64,000 bases of DNA from CG2-30-36-39 sp964433225. Its GTDB lineage: Bacteria > Patescibacteriota > Microgenomatia > UBA1400 > PJMF01. Made by a program: the position numbers and the translations under genes. A model generated the notes under the pieces. The model saw only the letters and a list, made by a program, of their open reading frames with translations, had not been told where the DNA came from and made no database searches. Numbering within the stretch: the first letter of the stretch is position 1; the number at the start of each line of letters is the position of its first letter. Positions 25,012-32,399 of this stretch are shown in pieces. The stretch lies in assembly GCA_964433225.1 (NCBI GenBank), contig CAYSQA010000003.1, positions 1 to 64,000 on the forward strand, written 5' to 3'.

Positions 25012-26475
25012 TTATTTCTCCAATCTAGGGAAAAGAGGTTTCAGTGCAGTGATTTTTTCTTGAGAGAAGTGGGTAATAATTTTCTCTGACACAGTTGGCA
25101 TGAATGGTTGCAAAGATTTTGCAAGTTCAATAATGCTGCTGATAGCAGTTTGTAAAATTTCTTTTTGTTTTTCGCCTTCCAGTTTCCAGGGTTCTTCTTT
25201 ACTTAGTTTTTCTTCAATAAAATTTGTATAAAGAGAAATATCAGTTAAAGCACTTCTCAATTGAAAATTTATCATTTCTTTTTTAGCACTATCTAAAGCA
25301 AAGATAGCTTCTTCTCCATCTTTTCTTGTTTTAAACTTCCATGGTTTGTAAGAATCTTGATAGCCAATGCCTGAATTCTCACACATTTTAGCTACCCTCG
25401 ATATTGTATTTCCAATATTGTTTGCTAACTTAGATTGATAAACCATGTCCAATTTTTCCCAGCTGACATCCATATCAGTTCCAAACGGTCCAAGATTCAT
25501 TAATAAATATCTTGTTGCATCAACACCATAGCGTTTTACCATTTCAGTTGGAGCAATTACATTGCCTAAAGATTTACTCATTTTTTGACCGTCAACACTG
25601 ATAAAGCCATTAATCAAAATTTGTTCTGAAGGCTGAATCTTTGCAGCCAGCAACATTGCTTGCCACATAGCTGCTTGCTGACGGAGATTGTCTTTACCGG
25701 CTACTTGGATTCCAGGCCAGAATTGATTAAAAACTGAGTTTTCACTCGGCCAGCCCAAAGTAGAAATATAGTTAACTAAAGCATCAAACCAGACATACAT
25801 GACGTGATTTGGATCATTGGGGACTTGAATACCCCAGGGCATTTTTTCTTTTAGTCTAGAAATACTAAAGTCTTGGAGGCCGTTAGCGACAAAAGCTTTA
25901 ATTTCTTTCATCTTTCCAGCTGGTTTAACAAATTCTGGATTTTTTTCGTAAAGAGCTAATAATGGTTGTTGGAAAGCCGAAAACTTAAAAAAGTAGTTTT
26001 CCTCTTCTCTAATTTCAAGTTCTTTATTTGGATGTAAAGGACATTTACCATCATCTAATTCAGAATCAGTTTTTTCTAGCTCACAGCCAATACAGTATTT
26101 GGTTTTGTATTCTTTTTTATAAATATAACCATTGTTATTACAGATTTCCCAGAATTTTTGAGCAGCAACAACATGGTTTTTGTCAGTAGTTCTAATAAAG
26201 TGGGTATAACTCAAGTTTAAAAGTTTTTTTAGTTCTTCGAACTTAGCAGCATAGTGGTCAACATAAGCTTGTGGATCTTGATTATTATCAATCGCATTTT
26301 GGTAAATTTTTTGACCATGTTCATCTGTACCGGTATTAAAGATAACCTTATTGTTGAGAATATCTCGTTGATATCTAGCAATGACATCAGCAGCTACAAT
26401 TTCTAACGCAAAACCAATGTGTGGTTCTGCATTGACATAGGGTAGGGTGGTTGTTAAATAAAAAGTATCTTTCAC
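25012..26475 (-). CDS. metG: Methionine-tRNA ligase
   Basis: 487 residues, starting with GTG. A class I synthetase with PHIGFALE (about 18-25) as the HIGH motif and DGQKMSKSLGN (about 289-299) as KMSKS. A zinc knuckle is visible: YCIGCE (about 126-131) then KCPLHP, so the last ligand is probably Cys-Pro-x-His. The tail ends after the anticodon-binding helices, so the C-terminal tRNA-binding (EMAPII-like) domain found in many bacteria is missing. The -10 box is 6 nt from the start codon. It is cotranscribed with tatD. Confidence 0.96.
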   Translation of the reverse strand: MKDTFYLTTTLPYVNAEPHIGFALEIVAADVIARYQRDILNNKVIFNTGTDEHGQKIYQNAIDNNQDPQAYVDHYAAKFEELKKLLNLSYTHFIRTTDKNHVVAAQKFWEICNNNGYIYKKEYKTKYCIGCELEKTDSELDDGKCPLHPNKELEIREEENYFFKFSAFQQPLLALYEKNPEFVKPAGKMKEIKAFVANGLQDFSISRLKEKMPWGIQVPNDPNHVMYVWFDALVNYISTLGWPSENSVFNQFWPGIQVAGKDNLRQQAAMWQAMLLAAKIQPSEQILINGFISVDGQKMSKSLGNVIAPTEMVKRYGVDATRYLLMNLGPFGTDMDVSWEKLDMVYQSKLANNIGNTISRVAKMCENSGIGYQDSYKPWKFKTRKDGEEAIFALDSAKKEMINFQLRSALTDISLYTNFIEEKLSKEEPWKLEGEKQKEILQTAISSIIELAKSLQPFMPTVSEKIITHFSQEKITALKPLFPRLEK

Positions 26476-26481
26476 AGGCTT

Positions 26482-26487
26482 ATTATA
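26482..26487 (-). promoter_or_regulatory. -10 box TATAAT (minus), leaderless metG
   Basis: TATAAT on the minus strand ends 6 nt before the GTG at 26475. Confidence 0.65.
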
Positions 26488-26502
26488 GCGTAGATTTATT
26501 GA

Positions 26503-26955
26503 TTAATTACCCTTATTAAAAATTTTTATTACTAACCACCAAAAGCTAGCAGTAATCGCTAAAACTAATGAACTACCAATCGCCCAAAAATCCAGTTCTA
26601 TTTGTTGTAGTTTTAGAAAAGCTAGCCATCCAAATAAAACACTGCTCAAAAAACCCCAGATTTTTCTTCTACCAAGAAAACTAAATAAAAAGAAGTTGCC
26701 CAGACCCAATAGAAAATGAAATGGCAAATAGCTATTGGGGAAAATCCAATTTTGTATAACAGTGGGATGAACAAAATTGATCAATAACCATAAACCGAAA
26801 TAACAAAGCATAGCCATAGTTAAGGTTGGTATTAATTGAAGGTAGTTTTGGAGTGGCTGGAGAGTTTTTTTTTGTTGTTTATTAAGAGGTTCTCTGTTTT
26901 TGATAGCAGGCTGGACAAGTGAGGTGTTTTTTAATCTTGATTTTGCGAGTTGCAT
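26503..26955 (-). CDS. Hypothetical four-helix membrane protein
   Basis: 150 residues. A basic N-terminal tail of about 35 residues (SRLKNTS, QQKKTLQ) is followed by four hydrophobic helices (about 40-62, 76-95, 99-115, 124-146). No family is recognised. It is divergent from rmuC, and the palindrome GAGTATACTC at 26986-26995 lies between them. Confidence 0.6.
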   Translation of the reverse strand: MQLAKSRLKNTSLVQPAIKNREPLNKQQKKTLQPLQNYLQLIPTLTMAMLCYFGLWLLINFVHPTVIQNWIFPNSYLPFHFLLGLGNFFLFSFLGRRKIWGFLSSVLFGWLAFLKLQQIELDFWAIGSSLVLAITASFWWLVIKIFNKGN

Positions 26956-26985
26956 ATTTTACTTCTAGAGCCAAGCCTAATATTT

Positions 26986-26995
26986 GAGTATACTC
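26986..26995. promoter_or_regulatory. Palindromic -10 region between divergent genes
   Basis: GAGTATACTC is a perfect palindrome, so TATACT is present on both strands. On the plus strand it ends 10 nt before the rmuC ATG (27005). On the minus strand it lies about 31 nt before the start at 26955. The two promoters would compete for the same DNA. Confidence 0.45.
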
Positions 26996-27004
26996 CAGTC
27001 AACT

Positions 27005-28123
27005 ATGACACTATGGATTGTTCTTCTTTTTATTATTGTAATTGGTGGTTTTGTAATTTTGTATTTGACTTTGCAAAAATCTTTAACCAGTAAAATCTCA
27101 GCAGACCAGGAAATTGAAGACGTAGTTAATAAGGTTTTTGGGATGAGTGTTGGTAAAATTGCTGCTCAGAGCAAACAAATTTTACAAAGTGAAAAAGAAA
27201 ACATTAAAGTTGATTTGGATAATAAACAACGAGTAATTGAAAAACTAGTTGTAGATTTACAAAAAGACTTGGCTGATAGGCAAAAGGAAATTAGAGTTTT
27301 GGAGCAAGATCGAGTCAAAAAATTTGCAGAAATTACCAGTGCTTTGTCTGAGCATCGAGAGTTAACCAAAGATCTCAAGACCTCTACTGAGCAATTAGCC
27401 AAAGTATTATCTAATAACCAATCTAGAGGTGAGTGGGGAGAGCGAATTATTGAAGATTTGATGCAAGCTAATGGGTTGGTAGAAGGTGTTCACTATTTAC
27501 GCCAAACTAAGTTGGGGGCAACTACACTCAAACCAGATATTACTTTGTTATTACCTAATAAAAGATTGGTAGCAGTTGATGTTAAATTTCCTTATCAAGA
27601 AATTCAAAAAATGAGTGTGGCAGAAACCAAGAAAGCTAAAGAAGATCACCTCAAACAGTTTGGTCTTGATTTAAAAACAAAAATTAATAAAGTGGCTGAG
27701 TATATTAAGCCAGAAGAAGATACTTTGGATTATGCCATTCTTTTTGTACCAAATGAGATGGTTTTCTCTTTTATTAATCAACAGTTTTCTAACTTGGTTG
27801 ATTATGCTTTGGCCAAGAGAATTATTTTAGTTTCTCCTTTTACTTTCTTGATTGTGGCTAGAACCGTGATGGAAAGTTATCGCAACTTTATGATTGGGGA
27901 TAAACTCAAAGAAGTAGTTAAATATGTTGATGATTTTGTTCAAGAGTGGGGCAAGTTTAGAGAAGAATTTGATAAATTTGGTCGATCAATCGATACCTTG
28001 AAGGGTGGTTATGAAAAAATCACTGAAACTCGGGCTAAACAAATGGAAAGAAAAATCGAAAAGATTGAAGCTTATAGACAAGGCTCAACTAATTTACTAG
28101 CTGATAAAAAACAGGTTTCATAA
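27005..28123 (+). CDS. rmuC: DNA recombination protein RmuC
   Basis: 372 residues from ATG 27005; the frame extends to a TTG upstream, but the -10 box lies there. One N-terminal membrane helix (about 2-22) is followed by a coiled coil (about 40-135) and the RmuC nuclease-like domain with RGEWGERIIEDL (about 146-157), LKPDITLLLPN, AVDVKFPY (about 196-203, nuclease-core DxK) and FVPNEMVFSF. RmuC limits recombination at inverted repeats in E. coli. It converges with, and overlaps by 6 nt, the hydrolase on the other strand. Confidence 0.92.
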   Translation: MTLWIVLLFIIVIGGFVILYLTLQKSLTSKISADQEIEDVVNKVFGMSVGKIAAQSKQILQSEKENIKVDLDNKQRVIEKLVVDLQKDLADRQKEIRVLEQDRVKKFAEITSALSEHRELTKDLKTSTEQLAKVLSNNQSRGEWGERIIEDLMQANGLVEGVHYLRQTKLGATTLKPDITLLLPNKRLVAVDVKFPYQEIQKMSVAETKKAKEDHLKQFGLDLKTKINKVAEYIKPEEDTLDYAILFVPNEMVFSFINQQFSNLVDYALAKRIILVSPFTFLIVARTVMESYRNFMIGDKLKEVVKYVDDFVQEWGKFREEFDKFGRSIDTLKGGYEKITETRAKQMERKIEKIEAYRQGSTNLLADKKQVS

Positions 28124-29236
28124 TTTTGATTTATTAAATTCTTGGTCAAAGAACTTTAAATCTCTTTGAATCACCGTGTTCCAGACAGGTAGCATATTGT
28201 GATCTGCGCCAGGATAGGTGTAGTAATCTAATTCAATAGTTGGTTGGTTGCTCTCTTCTCTTTTAGTATTGATGGCGGCTATTTTTTGGACAAACTCATC
28301 AGACCAAGTTTTAAGGGCAGCCTCATCGGCGGTCCCATGATGAAGTTGAATTGGCCCAATTAGTGATTCTAAATATTGTGTCAGACTAAACTCTCTTGGG
28401 TCATAGTTTTTTTCAAATTCACTCAGCCACATTCTAGTAGCCCGACCCTCATCTGCCATTTCATCGGTATAGAACAAGACAGAATAAGGGAACGGCACAG
28501 TAACTGGCGCCCACAAGGTAGTTGGAATGGCTTGTTCTAGGATTTCTAGACTGGTTAAAGCAATTTGACCACCATTGCTGTGGGCCCAAATGCCTAGTTT
28601 TTCTGGGTCTAAACTAGCTTTTTGAGTAGTTTCAACTGAATAAAACTCCAAGAAGGCCTGAGTTCTAAGAGTGGAGATTAGCTCAACAATTTGAATCGGC
28701 TTGATAAATCTTGCCTCCCAGCTGTCTGTTGGTTCTGGATCACTTTCTCCATAACCAAGAAAGTCAGGGGCAATAGTGATGTAGCCTGTCTCAGCAAAAA
28801 CCTTAGCAGCATTCTGAGTACCAGTCCCTGTTTGATAGGTTTCCAAAGGAACATAACCTCTAATCAATAAGATAACTGGAGTAGGTACCGTTGGATTTTG
28901 AATAGCTTCTTTAGGAATATTAAGTTGTCCAGTAATTTTTTGTTGGTTGCTCAAATATGAAAATAAGTAGGTATTATGAGTAGGATTTTCAGTAATGATT
29001 TTTTCTAAAGTAATTTGACTAGGAGCATAGCGACGAGTTTTCAGGTTTGGAATAGTGTATTGCAGTAGGGTTAGCTCTTTTTTTACTAGGTTTTTATCGA
29101 CAAAGGGAGAAAGCAATGGTGTTTCTTGGGTAATGGGAAAAAAATTGCCCAACATAAAACCACTAAAAGTAGTGAGTAGGACTAATAATGTCAAGAAAAT
29201 TTTTTGTTGATGGAGTTGCCAAAAACTAGCTTGCAC
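28118..29236 (-). CDS. Membrane-anchored alpha/beta hydrolase (prolyl-oligopeptidase-like)
   Basis: 372 residues, starting with GTG. An N-terminal helix (about 12-33) acts as signal or anchor. The extracytoplasmic hydrolase domain has the nucleophile in AHSNGGQ (about 210-216), a probable Asp in HGTADEAALK (about 312-321) and His in PGADHNMLP (about 350-358), a complete Ser-Asp-His triad in family order. Relatives are esterases or peptidases. The substrate is unknown. The -10 box is 6 nt upstream. Confidence 0.82.
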   Translation of the reverse strand: MQASFWQLHQQKIFLTLLVLLTTFSGFMLGNFFPITQETPLLSPFVDKNLVKKELTLLQYTIPNLKTRRYAPSQITLEKIITENPTHNTYLFSYLSNQQKITGQLNIPKEAIQNPTVPTPVILLIRGYVPLETYQTGTGTQNAAKVFAETGYITIAPDFLGYGESDPEPTDSWEARFIKPIQIVELISTLRTQAFLEFYSVETTQKASLDPEKLGIWAHSNGGQIALTSLEILEQAIPTTLWAPVTVPFPYSVLFYTDEMADEGRATRMWLSEFEKNYDPREFSLTQYLESLIGPIQLHHGTADEAALKTWSDEFVQKIAAINTKREESNQPTIELDYYTYPGADHNMLPVWNTVIQRDLKFFDQEFNKSKL

Positions 29237-29242
29237 AAAAAT

Positions 29243-29248
29243 AGTATA
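29243..29248 (-). promoter_or_regulatory. -10 box TATACT (minus), leaderless GTG start
   Basis: TATACT on the minus strand ends 6 nt before the GTG at 29236. Confidence 0.6.
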
Positions 29249-29260
29249 GCTGAATACTAG

Positions 29261-29437
29261 CTAATTTAAATCGTCTATCATCTCTTCGGCAAATTCCTGA
29301 TCTTCAGGGTCTTCTGAGCTAGAGATAGTAAGATATGTTTGCCAAATAGCTGAGATAGCATCTGACTGTTCATGATTTTCAGTGGTGTGCTCTGTGCTTC
29401 CACAGTGTTTACATGATATTTGGGAGAGTGTTTCCAT
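29261..29437 (-). CDS. Small acidic protein with a CxxC zinc-knuckle half
   Basis: 58 residues. The N-terminus METLSQISCKHCGSTEH holds one CxxC plus nearby His residues, which could bind metal alone or as a dimer. The rest is strongly acidic (SSSEDPEDQEF and EEMIDDLN). Codon use and composition look protein-like, but I know no family. No SD is visible upstream. It follows the 42-residue basic ORF on the same strand, and the hydrolase begins 25 nt after its stop. Confidence 0.5.
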   Translation of the reverse strand: METLSQISCKHCGSTEHTTENHEQSDAISAIWQTYLTISSSEDPEDQEFAEEMIDDLN

Positions 29438-29448
29438 AGTTTTTTTAA

Positions 29449-29476
29449 TTGTTAATTTACTAGATAAATATATATT
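29449..29476 (+). promoter_or_regulatory. Candidate plus-strand promoter into the 29.5-29.8 kb RNA region
   Basis: TTGTTA (29449-29454) and TATATT (29471-29476) are 16 bp apart on the plus strand. A transcript from here would cross two strong hairpins and end at the T7 terminator at 29798, giving an RNA of about 315 nt. Confidence 0.35.
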
Positions 29477-29498
29477 TTGTGGCAGAAGCTTGAAGGTG

Positions 29499-29527
29499 TC
29501 TCCCCGCCAGTTAAACTGGCGAGGAGA
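29499..29527. other. Strong GC-rich hairpin
   Basis: TCTCCCCGCCAG (29499-29510) pairs with CTGGCGAGGAGA (29516-29527) around a TTAAA loop: 12 bp with one wobble. It is not followed by a T run on either strand, so it is not a normal terminator. On the minus strand it lies just after the stop of the 42-residue ORF. Confidence 0.6.
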
Positions 29528-29536
29528 TTTGTGGAG

Positions 29537-29665
29537 TTAGACCTGCCGAGATTGGCTAGGTCGGACCGGTTGTGTTGGCCGGCTGACTTTTTTGGGTTTT
29601 TTGCTTTTCTTGCGAGGAACGAGTTTTTTGAACAGGTCCCGAACAATTGTTAAGCGAATAGCCAT
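29537..29665 (-). CDS. Small basic protein (42 residues)
   Basis: Reads MAIRLTIVRDLFKKLVPRKK at the start, then a Lys/Arg/Pro/Ser-rich tail. It is highly basic, as in nucleic-acid-binding or ribosome-associated peptides, but no family is recognised. The case for translation is the strong SD AAGGAAGGAG ending 8 nt before the ATG, one of the best in the window. An overlapping minus-strand frame without an SD (29452-29646) was rejected. A structured leader of about 196 nt precedes it. Confidence 0.5.
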   Translation of the reverse strand: MAIRLTIVRDLFKKLVPRKKSKKPKKVSRPTQPVRPSQSRQV

Positions 29666-29798
29666 AAAAGTGTCTCCTTCCTTTAGGGACCTTCAGTCCG
29701 CTTGTCATCGCAGTGACGACTGAGACCGAAGGGAGGTCTTTTGGAAAAGCCCTCTGGTTTTAGCTTGTTTTAAGCCAGTACCAGAGAGCTCTTTTTTT
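29666..29798 (-). promoter_or_regulatory. Structured leader with possible Shine-Dalgarno sequestration
   Basis: Read on the minus strand: first a 14-bp hairpin (29798-29743, GAGCTCTCTGGT / ACCAGAGGGCTTTT), then TCAGTC/GACTGA closing GTCACTGCGATGAC, within a longer GACC...GGTC pairing, and finally the SD of the 42-residue ORF. CCTCCCTTC near 29730 could pair with the SD GAAGGAG, and GTCTC with GAGAC next to it. Both pairings compete with the GACC...GGTC stem. This is the layout of a translational switch. No known riboswitch class is recognised. Confidence 0.4.
29748..29798 (+). terminator. Plus-strand intrinsic terminator
   Basis: AGCCCTCTGGT (29748-29758) and ACCAGAGAGCT (29780-29790) form a stem with one mismatch, followed by C and seven T. 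No plus-strand coding gene lies just upstream, so it implies a non-coding RNA. Otherwise it acts as a minus-strand leader hairpin that only looks like a terminator. Confidence 0.6.
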
Positions 29799-29867
29799 AG
29801 TTATTTTTTCAAAGAGCGGTAGTTATAACTGCAAACAAATCTTGATTGGAAAGTTTTAACTCGAGTA

Positions 29868-29873
29868 ATTATA
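29868..29873 (-). promoter_or_regulatory. -10 box TATAAT (minus) of the small-protein locus
   Basis: A consensus TATAAT on the minus strand about 200 nt before the ATG at 29665, with no clear -35. It would start the structured leader. Confidence 0.45.
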
Positions 29874-29937
29874 TCACAGCATATCAAATACGCCTCTTTA
29901 TCAGAGAAGAGTCCTACTAAGATCTGAAAAGTCTGGT

Positions 29938-29943
29938 TATAAT
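29938..29943 (+). promoter_or_regulatory. -10 box TATAAT, leaderless aspS
   Basis: TATAAT ends 7 nt before the ATG at 29951. There is no SD. Confidence 0.7.
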
Positions 29944-29950
29944 ACCAACT

Positions 29951-31360
29951 ATGACAGAACGAACTTATATTGCTCAAACTCCAGAGTTAGTTGGTGAAAC
30001 GGTGGTTTTACAAGGTTGGGTGGATACCAAGAGAGATCACGGCAAATTAACCTTTATTGATTTACGAGACAAGAGTGGCATTGTGCAGTGTGTTGGTTGG
30101 CAGATGATGGGTGAGCTAACTTCTGAATCGGTGCTTGCTATTACTGGTTTGGTTAAACAACGACCAGAAAAATTAGTTAACAAAGATTTAGTTACCGGTA
30201 GTATTGAAATTGAAGTTAAAGAATATGAAGTTTTAAATAAAGCCAAAGAGTTGCCAATTTCTGTTGATACTGATGGTAAAGAGATTAATGAAGAAGCTAG
30301 GCTCAAGTTCAGGTATTTAGATTTGCGTCGTAAAAGAATGCAAAAAATTATCAGAATGCGTTCTGAATTTATCAGAGCCATTCGTGATGGTTTGTATGCT
30401 GAAGAATTCGTCGAAATCGAGACCCCAATGTTGACCAAATCCACCAAAGAAGGAGCTCGCGATTTTTTGGTACCTTCGAGGTTTAATCCAGGTAGGTTTT
30501 ATGCTTTGCCCCAAAGTCCACAACAGTATAAACAATTACTAATGACGGCTGGTTTTGAACGTTATTTTCAAGTAGCTCGTTGTATTCGTGATGAAGATTT
30601 GCGAGCAGATCGTGGCTTTGAGTTTACTCAGTTAGATCTAGAAATGAGTTTTGTTAATCAGCAACAAGTAATGGATTTGGTGGAAAAAACAGTCAAACAA
30701 GCCGTTAAAAAAGTTGGTGGTCAACTGCAAAGTGAAAAGTTCCCTGTAGTAACTTATCAAGAGGCAATGGAAAAATATGGTGAGGATCGTTTTGATTTGC
30801 GAACCGAAGAAGAAAAAGAACAAGGGGTGTTGGCTTTTGCTTGGGTGATTAATTTTCCTTTTTTCAAAAAAGTTGATAAGAAAGATATCGCTGAAGTTAG
30901 AGATGGCAAGAGTGGTTGGACATTTACGCACAATCCTTTTAGTACTCCTTTGCCAGAAAATGAACAAGATCACCTGGCTAAGACAAACATTGAAAAGATC
31001 ATGACAGCTCAATATGATTTGGTTTGTAATGGTTATGAAGTAGGTGGTGGAAGTATCAGAGCTCATAAACCAGAATTGTTAAAAGCTACTTTTGAGATTA
31101 TGGGTTATACGGCAGATCAGATTGAGGCTGGTGTGGGTCATATGTTAAAAGCCTTTGAGTTGGGGACTCCTCCTCATGGCGGAATTGCTTTGGGCTTGGA
31201 TAGATTGGTGATGTTATTGGCTGGAGAAGAATCTTTGAAAGAAACAATTGCTTTTCCAATGACTTCTTCAGGTAAAACCGCGGTGATGGATGGTCCTAGT
31301 GAAGTAGATCCAGAACAGTTAAAAGAACTATCGTTAACAGTTAATCCGGATAAAAAATAA
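29951..31360 (+). CDS. aspS: Aspartate-tRNA ligase, GAD-less
   Basis: 469 residues, class II. An N-terminal OB-fold anticodon domain (VVLQGWVDTKRDHGKLTFID) is followed by motif 2 RCIRDEDLRADRGFEFTQLD (about 199-218) of the bacterial type, with PQSPQQYKQLLM, and motif 3 GIALGLDRLVMLL near residue 415. E. coli AspRS has about 590 residues. The difference corresponds to the GAD insertion domain, missing here between QQVMDLVEK and FAWVINFP. Whether it is discriminating or also charges tRNA-Asn cannot be read from the sequence alone. Confidence 0.95.
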   Translation: MTERTYIAQTPELVGETVVLQGWVDTKRDHGKLTFIDLRDKSGIVQCVGWQMMGELTSESVLAITGLVKQRPEKLVNKDLVTGSIEIEVKEYEVLNKAKELPISVDTDGKEINEEARLKFRYLDLRRKRMQKIIRMRSEFIRAIRDGLYAEEFVEIETPMLTKSTKEGARDFLVPSRFNPGRFYALPQSPQQYKQLLMTAGFERYFQVARCIRDEDLRADRGFEFTQLDLEMSFVNQQQVMDLVEKTVKQAVKKVGGQLQSEKFPVVTYQEAMEKYGEDRFDLRTEEEKEQGVLAFAWVINFPFFKKVDKKDIAEVRDGKSGWTFTHNPFSTPLPENEQDHLAKTNIEKIMTAQYDLVCNGYEVGGGSIRAHKPELLKATFEIMGYTADQIEAGVGHMLKAFELGTPPHGGIALGLDRLVMLLAGEESLKETIAFPMTSSGKTAVMDGPSEVDPEQLKELSLTVNPDKK

Positions 31361-31396
31361 TTTTATCTGGCTCTAGAGCATTAGTAAAAAAATCCT

Positions 31397-31402
31397 TACA
31401 AT
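31397..31402 (+). promoter_or_regulatory. -10 box TACAAT, leaderless GTG start
   Basis: TACAAT ends 7 nt before the GTG at 31410. Confidence 0.6.
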
Positions 31403-31409
31403 TGGTTTT

Positions 31410-32390
31410 GTGCAGAAAAAATCTCGGTATTTATTTAGTTGGTTTTATTTGTCGTTGCTAGTCACGATTTTAAGTGTTGAAGGACTATTACTCCTGAGAA
31501 AAAAAGGTTTTTTCTATCAAGCTCCACAATACGAAGTAAATTTATTTACTGAGTTTGAACAGCCCATCTTTGTAGCTAGCGAATCGGCCCAATTGGTCAT
31601 GACTGCTGAACAACTAGCTAGTCATGTGACAGCAGAAGCATATTTTGTGATTGATAATACTACGCAAACGATTTTATTGGAAAAAAATCCTCAATTACCT
31701 CTTTCTCCGGCTTCAACTACTAAGTTAATGACTGTTTATACCGCTCTGAAAAATTACGATTTAGACCAAGTGATTGCTGTCTCTACCGCTTCAGTGAAAG
31801 CAAATAATGGCGTTGGGTTTTTTCCATTAGAACAAGTGAAAGTAAAAGATCTAGCAGCTGCATCATTAGTTAGTTCAGCCAATGATGCTGCTTATGCTTT
31901 AGCCGATGGTTTTGTTGATGGTTATGAGCAGTTTGTCGAAGAAATGAATAAATTTACTCAAGAATTGAATTTAACAAGTACTTATTTTACTAATGCTGTT
32001 GGTTATGATCATCCTGATAATTTAAGCACTGCTCATGATTTGGCAGTTTTAACCATGAAGGTTTTTCAAGAAAAACCAATTGCAGAATGGATGAGTCTAA
32101 AGAACTATGTAGTGGAGAGTATTGATGGCAAAACCCGGCATTTTCTTTTTTCAACCAATGAACTTTTGGGTAGTGAAGTAGGAGTGATTGCTGGTAAAAC
32201 TGGCACAACCCCTTTGGCCAAAGAAGTATTGGTGAGTGTTAGTGAAGTCAACCAACATCAATATATTACTGTGGTTATGGGAAGTGAAGATCGTTATCAG
32301 GATACAAGTTTGTTACTTAATTGGTTAAAAGATAATTTGCAATGGCAAAAAGTCGAGTTTCCTCTCCAAATTAGTAAAGAAAGTTTGTAG
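31410..32390 (+). CDS. dacA: D-alanyl-D-alanine carboxypeptidase (S11 family)
   Basis: 326 residues, starting with GTG. An N-terminal membrane helix (about 10-28) exports or anchors it. The penicillin-binding triad is complete: SPASTTKLM (SxxK, about 99-107), SSANDAA (SxN, about 154-160) and GKTGTT (KTG, about 265-270). It trims the terminal D-Ala from peptidoglycan pentapeptides, so this cell is expected to build a peptidoglycan wall. It lacks the long C-terminal domain of E. coli PBP5. The next gene starts 9 nt later. Confidence 0.93.
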   Translation: MQKKSRYLFSWFYLSLLVTILSVEGLLLLRKKGFFYQAPQYEVNLFTEFEQPIFVASESAQLVMTAEQLASHVTAEAYFVIDNTTQTILLEKNPQLPLSPASTTKLMTVYTALKNYDLDQVIAVSTASVKANNGVGFFPLEQVKVKDLAAASLVSSANDAAYALADGFVDGYEQFVEEMNKFTQELNLTSTYFTNAVGYDHPDNLSTAHDLAVLTMKVFQEKPIAEWMSLKNYVVESIDGKTRHFLFSTNELLGSEVGVIAGKTGTTPLAKEVLVSVSEVNQHQYITVVMGSEDRYQDTSLLLNWLKDNLQWQKVEFPLQISKESL

Positions 32391-32399
32391 AATAAGGAC

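Noticed and set aside
29452..29646. Minus-strand frame of 64 codons overlapping the 42-residue ORF
   Set aside because: No SD and an improbable composition; the overlapping frame has a strong SD and a coherent basic sequence.
29483..29798. tmRNA or RNase P RNA in the GC-rich region
   Set aside because: No tRNA-like end with CCA-type T arm for tmRNA, and none of the universal RNase P motifs (such as GAGGAAAGTC) on either strand.
30037..31066. Two long minus-strand frames inside aspS
   Set aside because: Both are mirror frames of a clear synthetase.
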